Source: Acidobacteriota bacterium (GTDB lineage: Bacteria; Acidobacteriota; Vicinamibacteria; Vicinamibacterales; 2-12-FULL-66-21). From it: 10,519 nt of DNA. The notes beneath the pieces are model-generated. The model made no database searches, was not told where the DNA came from, and saw only the letters and a program-made list of their open reading frames with translations. Both the position numbers and the translations under genes were made by a program. This document shows, one piece after another, positions 5,831-10,519 of the stretch. Location: contig JACCXG010000158.1 in the NCBI GenBank assembly GCA_013697225.1, positions 1 to 10,519 on the forward strand. Reading direction: 5' to 3'. Within the stretch, counting starts at the first letter, position 1. Every line of letters begins with the position of its first letter.

Positions 5831-7462
5831 CTACATTGTGTCGTAGAACTGGATGTGCGGATTGGCTTCGGTGACATACCGGAGCTCCCACGGCGATTCG
5901 AATACGACCACATCGCGCTCGCGGCCATCTTTCGCCAGGAGTGCGCCCGATGTCGTCAGCGTGAGCGGCTTCGCGCTGCCCGGCGTCGGCACCGGCCATC
6001 GGGCAGCCACGTGCGGAAGCGTGTCCACCACACACGTGATGCCGTACTCCGACCGCAGCCGGGCTTCGACGACGTCGAACTGGAGCGGCCCGACAACGCC
6101 GATGATCGGGTGCCGGACACCGGACTGCGGGACGAACACCTGCATCAGCCCCTCTTCCTCCAGCTGCCGCACCGCCTCGTCGAATCGCTTGTGCCGCACG
6201 TCGGCCGGACGGAGGTAGGCAAACCGCTCCGCCGGAAACTGCGGAATCGGCGGATACCGCACCGGACGGCCGGAGTAGAGCGTGTCGCCGATCGCCAGGC
6301 GCCCGGGGTTCACCAGCCCGACGACGTCGCCCGGATACGCCTGCGGGACCGTTTCGCGGTCGCGGCCGAAGAAGCGGTAGACCCGCGACAGGCGTACCGT
6401 CGTGCCCAGGCGCTCGTTGATGACGGCCATGTCTTTGGAGAGTCGTCCGGAACAGATGCGAAGGAATGCGACGCGATCCCGATGCCGCGGATTCATGTTC
6501 GCCTGCATCTTGAACACGAAGCCTGAGAAATCAGGATCGGTTGGCAGGACGAGCCCGCTGTCGCTCTTGCGGGCGGGTGGGCTGGGTGCGAGCGCGAGCA
6601 CGGCACGGAGGAACGGCTCGACGCCGAAGTCGTTCAGGGCGCTCCCGAAGAAGACCGGCGTCTGGGTCTCCTGCCGGTAGGCCTCCATGTCGAACCGGGT
6701 GCCGGCGCCCGAGATCACTTCCACGGCCTCGATGAGTGCCTGCTGTCGCCGCTCACCAATGAGGCGCCCGAGAGAGGCATCGCGCGGATCCGAGACGGAG
6801 ACAGGCTCGGTGCGCTGTCCGCGCGCACCCCGCTCGTAGAGCAGGACGGCGTCCGCTTCGAGATCGTAGACACCTGCGAAGTGGCTGCCGTCCCCGAGCG
6901 GCCAGTTCATCGGGGCTGCGGCGATGCCGAGCACGCGCTCGATCTGGTCGAGCAGCTCGAAAGGATCAAGTGCCGGCTGGTCCAGCTTGTTGATGAACGT
7001 CAGCACGGGCAGGCCGCGGGCGCGGCACACGTCGAAGAGCTTGCGGGTCTGTGGCTCAATCCCCTTGGCGGCGTCCAGCACCATCACGACGCTGTCCACG
7101 GCCAGGAGGGTGCGGTATGTGTCCTCGCTGAAGTCCTGATGGCCTGGGGTGTCCAGCAGGGTCACATGGTGCCCCTGCATCTCGAACTCGAGAGCGGCCG
7201 CGCTGATGGAGATCCCGCGCTGCTGCTCCATTTCCATCCAGTCCGAGACGGCATGGCGCTGGGTCTTGCGGCCGCGGACGGCACCGGCCAGCTCGATGGC
7301 GCCCGCGTAGAGAAGCAGCTTTTCCGTCAGCGTGGTCTTGCCGGCGTCCGGGTGCGAGATGATCGCGAAGGTGCGGCGCCGGGCGACTTCGCGCGCAAGG
7401 GTATCGCCTTCGCTGACGAAATCGTCTCCGGCCGGTGGTGAGAGTGAGCTGTCCAGTGCCAT
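5831..7462 (-). CDS. prfC: peptide chain release factor 3 (RF3), GTPase
   Basis: A 543-residue translational GTPase that recycles release factors RF1 and RF2 from the ribosome after peptide release. GTPase motifs appear in order: G1 SHPDAGKTT (36-44), the switch I region with DWMEMEQQRGISI (74-86), G3 DTPGHQD (104-110), G4 NKLD (158-161) and G5 in FFGSALNDFG. The DWMEMEQQRG segment is distinctive for RF3 compared with EF-G. The C-terminal domains II and III are complete up to FYDTM. E. coli RF3 has 529 residues; the extra length is an N-terminal tail of about 16 residues before EVARRRTFAII. The ATG at 7462 has no clear Shine-Dalgarno sequence and follows a strong hairpin, so initiation may be controlled or the true start may differ slightly. 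The gene lies 80 bp downstream of metK and 23 bp upstream of the small membrane protein gene. The much longer open frame extending upstream into metK is out-of-frame shadow. Confidence 0.96.
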   Translation of the reverse strand: MALDSSLSPPAGDDFVSEGDTLAREVARRRTFAIISHPDAGKTTLTEKLLLYAGAIELAGAVRGRKTQRHAVSDWMEMEQQRGISISAAALEFEMQGHHVTLLDTPGHQDFSEDTYRTLLAVDSVVMVLDAAKGIEPQTRKLFDVCRARGLPVLTFINKLDQPALDPFELLDQIERVLGIAAAPMNWPLGDGSHFAGVYDLEADAVLLYERGARGQRTEPVSVSDPRDASLGRLIGERRQQALIEAVEVISGAGTRFDMEAYRQETQTPVFFGSALNDFGVEPFLRAVLALAPSPPARKSDSGLVLPTDPDFSGFVFKMQANMNPRHRDRVAFLRICSGRLSKDMAVINERLGTTVRLSRVYRFFGRDRETVPQAYPGDVVGLVNPGRLAIGDTLYSGRPVRYPPIPQFPAERFAYLRPADVRHKRFDEAVRQLEEEGLMQVFVPQSGVRHPIIGVVGPLQFDVVEARLRSEYGITCVVDTLPHVAARWPVPTPGSAKPLTLTTSGALLAKDGRERDVVVFESPWELRYVTEANPHIQFYDTM

Positions 7463-7478
7463 GGCGGGACCGCAGCGG

Positions 7479-7507
7479 CGCCGGCTGAACGGAAGGTCCA
7501 GCCGGCG
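7479..7507 (-). repeat. perfect inverted repeat (9-bp stem, 11-nt loop) in the metK-prfC gap
   Basis: CGCCGGCTG (7479-7487) and CAGCCGGCG (7499-7507) are exact reverse complements separated by an 11-nt loop, giving a very stable GC-rich RNA hairpin on the minus-strand transcript. It lies 35 bp after the metK stop and 16 bp before the prfC ATG. No run of U follows on the transcript, so it is not a standard intrinsic terminator. It could slow or gate translation of prfC, mark an RNA processing site, or partly attenuate read-through from metK. Confidence 0.65.
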
Positions 7508-7542
7508 GGCAGTCTGCGGGAAGGTGAAACGGCCGCGGGGTT

Positions 7543-8676
<1,134 letters not shown>

Positions 8677-8729
8677 GATCCCCTTTCAAGACCGTACGGA
8701 CGGCTACGCCCCTCCGACGTGAAACGGCC

Positions 8730-8738
8730 AGTGTAGCA
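8730..8738 (-). promoter_or_regulatory. extended -10 promoter candidate for metK
   Basis: On the minus strand the sequence TGCTACACT is an extended -10 element (TGn followed by TACACT, four of six matches to TATAAT). Transcription would start near 8723, leaving a leader of about 47 nt before the metK ATG at 8676. No good -35 box is visible 17 or 18 nt upstream, which is tolerable for an extended -10 promoter. Support is consensus and position only. Confidence 0.4.
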
Positions 8739-8768
8739 CGAGAGGGCCCAAGGCCGGGCAGTATTTAC

Positions 8769-8782
8769 GCCCGTTTGCGGGC
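8769..8782 (-). terminator. weak terminator-like hairpin after modC
   Basis: GCCCG and CGGGC flank a CAAA loop on the minus-strand transcript, beginning 8 nt after the modC stop codon. The stem is only 5 bp, all G-C, and the following bases are GTAAATACT, not a U run. It may weakly terminate or stabilise the 3' end of the pabB-modC message before the metK promoter. It could equally be chance in GC-rich DNA. Confidence 0.25.
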
Positions 8783-8790
8783 CGCCGCGC

Positions 8791-9888
8791 TCAGGCGTCC
8801 CCCGGTCCGTGCACCTCGATCGAGACGGACTTGACCAGCGCGAACAGCGGGCGTCCCGGCCGCACCTGGAGACGGTCGACCGCATCGCCTGTGACCTCGG
8901 CGAGGAGCTGCCCCGTGCCCGCCTGGAGCCGTACGACAACCTGGTGTCCGGGCGGGCCGACCTCCAGAACGTGCGCCGGCAGGATGTTGTGCAGGCTCAG
9001 GCCATCGGGCCGGCACGTGGCGAGAATGACGTCCCGGGCGGGGACCCGGACCCGCACGGTGGCATCTGCATGGAGGCCGGCCTGCGGGACGAGCAGCGTC
9101 CCTGCACTGCTCGTCAGTTCCGCCAGGCCGCGAGCCCGATCCACTGAAACGACCCGTGCGTCGAAAACGCTCCCGGCGGAGACGCCGTATCGCTCCCATG
9201 GCAGGTCCGCCCGGCTGGTCACCTCCTCGATGGGCCCCGCTGCAGGGCATCGTCCCCCTTCCAGCAGCAGCACGTGGGTGGCGAGCCGTACGACATCGCG
9301 AAAGTCGTGAGTGACGAGCAGCACGGGTACTCTCAGCTGCCGCCGCACCTCGTCCAGTGCCCCGTGCAGCCTGCCGCGCAAGGCGCGGTCGATGGCGCCA
9401 AACGGTTCATCGAGCAGAAGCACCTGTGGATCGCGCGCCAGGGCTCGCGCGAGCGCGACCCGCTGCCGCTGGCCCCCCGACAGGGAGTCGGGCCGGCGCG
9501 ACTCCAGCCCCGTCAGGTGAACCGCTGCGAGCCAGCGGGAGGCTACTGTCTGACGCTGCCCCGCGGCCTGCCCGCCAAGCGCTGCCATCACGTTGCCGAG
9601 CGCGGAGAGATGCGGGAAGAGGCCGTAGTCCTGGAACACGAAGCCCACACGTCTCCGATGTGTCGGGACGTGGAGCCCGGTGCCGCTGTCTGCCCACACC
9701 TCGCCGTTGCAGACGACATGAGAACGGGCCGCCCTGTGAAGGCCGGCAATGCACCGGAGCAGGGTGGTCTTGCCGCTCCCAGAGGGTCCGAAGACAGCCA
9801 GGACGTCGTCAGGCCCGCAGTCGAAAGCCACATCGAGCGGGAACGGGGAGTTCTGCGCGACGGTGACCGACAGGCCGACATGCTCCAT
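8791..9888 (-). CDS. modC: molybdate ABC transporter ATP-binding protein
   Basis: A 365-residue ATPase subunit of a molybdate importer (E. coli ModC has 352). The nucleotide-binding domain shows Walker A GPSGSGKT (34-41), the Q-loop at Gln86 in FVFQDYGLFPHL, the signature LSGGQ (136-140), Walker B VLLLDEP (156-162) and the switch histidine His194 in VTHDF. A C-terminal Mop/TOBE regulatory domain follows (about 297-357: LSLHNILPAHVLEV and PLFALVKSVSIEV), the part that in ModC binds molybdate or regulates activity; this and the ARDVILA stretch before it point to ModC and not a sugar or spermidine ATPase. I chose the ATG at 9888 because the domain then begins where ModC normally does. A GTG at 9921, 1 nt after the upstream stop codon, would add 11 residues and also remains possible. 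No ModA or ModB is visible in the window; the gene is wedged between pabB and metK. Confidence 0.9.
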   Translation of the reverse strand: MEHVGLSVTVAQNSPFPLDVAFDCGPDDVLAVFGPSGSGKTTLLRCIAGLHRAARSHVVCNGEVWADSGTGLHVPTHRRRVGFVFQDYGLFPHLSALGNVMAALGGQAAGQRQTVASRWLAAVHLTGLESRRPDSLSGGQRQRVALARALARDPQVLLLDEPFGAIDRALRGRLHGALDEVRRQLRVPVLLVTHDFRDVVRLATHVLLLEGGRCPAAGPIEEVTSRADLPWERYGVSAGSVFDARVVSVDRARGLAELTSSAGTLLVPQAGLHADATVRVRVPARDVILATCRPDGLSLHNILPAHVLEVGPPGHQVVVRLQAGTGQLLAEVTGDAVDRLQVRPGRPLFALVKSVSIEVHGPGDA

Positions 9889-9922
9889 GAACCCGGGGAA
9901 GGATACCCCGGTTAATTCCACG

Positions 9923-10519
9923 TCAGCCCACGACCTCCGCCTCGCGCATGCCCCAGACGGAGTTTGCGACCCAGACGCGCCGGGCGCTCCGAAATTCGGT
10001 GATCGTGATCCGCCGCTCCGATATCTCGCCCCGCGCGAGCATCTCCGCACGGAACGTTCCCGGAAGGAGGCCGCAGCGAACCGGCGGCGTCAACTTGCGG
10101 CCGTCGATCTCCACGACCACGTTGGTCACCGTGCCCTCGGTGATCTCGTGGGCGGTATTCCAGAGAATCACCTCGTCGCGGTCCGCCATGGTTGCCCGGG
10201 CCCGCTCGTACGTCGATCGCTTCGTTGTCTTGTGGTACAGCCAGACCTCACGGGAATCGACTGGCGTCTCTGCGAGCATGACCCGGAGCGTGCGGGGAGA
10301 CACGGGTGCGAGGGGTTCGGCCGTGCACGAGGTCGCTCCGTCGCGCCGGAGGAGCAGCCGGACGCGGCGTGGTCCGTCGGCGTGTGCCACCGAGTCGTGG
10401 AGACTGGTTACGACACTGGCCCGATCGCAGGTAAACCCGAAATAGGCGGCCGAGAGACGCAGCCGCTGCAGATGCCGGTCGAGCAGCACGAAACCGCCGG
10501 CCGGCGTCCATGCGAGCGT
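9923..10519 (-). CDS. pabB: aminodeoxychorismate synthase-lyase (PabB-PabC fusion), C-terminal lyase domain; cut by right edge
   Basis: The last 198 residues of an open frame that enters from the right edge. They form a fold-type IV PLP enzyme domain (aminotransferase class IV), the 4-amino-4-deoxychorismate lyase that releases p-aminobenzoate and pyruvate in folate synthesis. The PLP lysine is in LYHKTTKRS (Lys97 of the visible part); ILWNTAHEITEGTVTNV (118-134) and GLLPGTFRAEML (150-161) are the phosphate-binding and closing segments. The beginning, WTPAGGFVLLDRHLQRLRLSAAYFGF, is typical of the lyase half in PabB fusions, and no start codon lies at the expected place for a stand-alone PabC. 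Hence I infer that the PabB synthase half lies beyond the window; a free-standing PabC starting just outside is the alternative. Its TGA is separated by one base from a GTG that could start modC, so the two genes are probably one transcript. Confidence 0.78.
   Translation of the reverse strand, partial: TLAWTPAGGFVLLDRHLQRLRLSAAYFGFTCDRASVVTSLHDSVAHADGPRRVRLLLRRDGATSCTAEPLAPVSPRTLRVMLAETPVDSREVWLYHKTTKRSTYERARATMADRDEVILWNTAHEITEGTVTNVVVEIDGRKLTPPVRCGLLPGTFRAEMLARGEISERRITITEFRSARRVWVANSVWGMREAEVVG

Noticed and set aside
8677..8730. SAM-II riboswitch upstream of metK
   Set aside because: The conserved pseudoknot core expected for SAM-II is not present in this leader by eye; recorded as a negative that a covariance search could overturn.

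Overview
This is a GC-rich, tightly packed bacterial chromosomal segment with ten protein-coding genes (two cut by the window edges). I see no RNA genes, CRISPR arrays, insertion sequences or phage genes. The gene content (L-fucose isomerase-like sugar isomerase, secreted BNR/sialidase-like protein, tripartite tricarboxylate transporter with a lipoprotein receptor, an Lmo0937-type mini membrane protein) suggests a Gram-negative soil or sediment bacterium. Acidobacteriota (for example Vicinamibacteria) is my best guess and a proteobacterium is the alternative. This is an inference from gene content, not from a phylogenetic marker comparison.

Left part (1-2734), carbohydrate-type genes. On the minus strand a secreted beta-propeller protein with three Asp-boxes (369-1661) is followed after 22 bp by the start of an L-fucose/L-arabinose isomerase-like gene that runs off the left edge (1-346). 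Divergent from them, across about 150 bp holding a recognisable promoter, is a plus-strand DapA/NanA-family Schiff-base aldolase or dehydratase (1811-2734). Together they look like a small catabolic locus for a sugar or deoxy-sugar acid of unknown identity.

Right part (2760-10519), everything on the minus strand. Reading in the direction of transcription from the right edge: the C-terminal lyase domain of a PabB-PabC type fusion (folate/p-aminobenzoate synthesis, cut by the right edge), modC (molybdate ABC transporter ATPase), then a 114-bp gap with an extended -10 promoter candidate. Next come metK (S-adenosylmethionine synthetase), prfC (peptide chain release factor 3), a 49-residue Lmo0937-family membrane protein, and a tctC-tctB-tctA solute transporter cassette. 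The last four genes (lmo0937-type, tctC, tctB, tctA) overlap or abut within a few bases and are almost certainly one transcript, possibly continuing from metK-prfC. The tct cassette runs convergently into the aldolase gene with only 25 bp between stop codons, so the transporter could supply the substrate handled by the left-hand genes.

Nothing here is clearly a previously undescribed system. The most interesting leads are the sugar-acid locus with its companion transporter, a helical insertion inside the beta-propeller protein, a strong 9-bp hairpin in the short prfC leader, and a solitary modC between folate and methionine genes.
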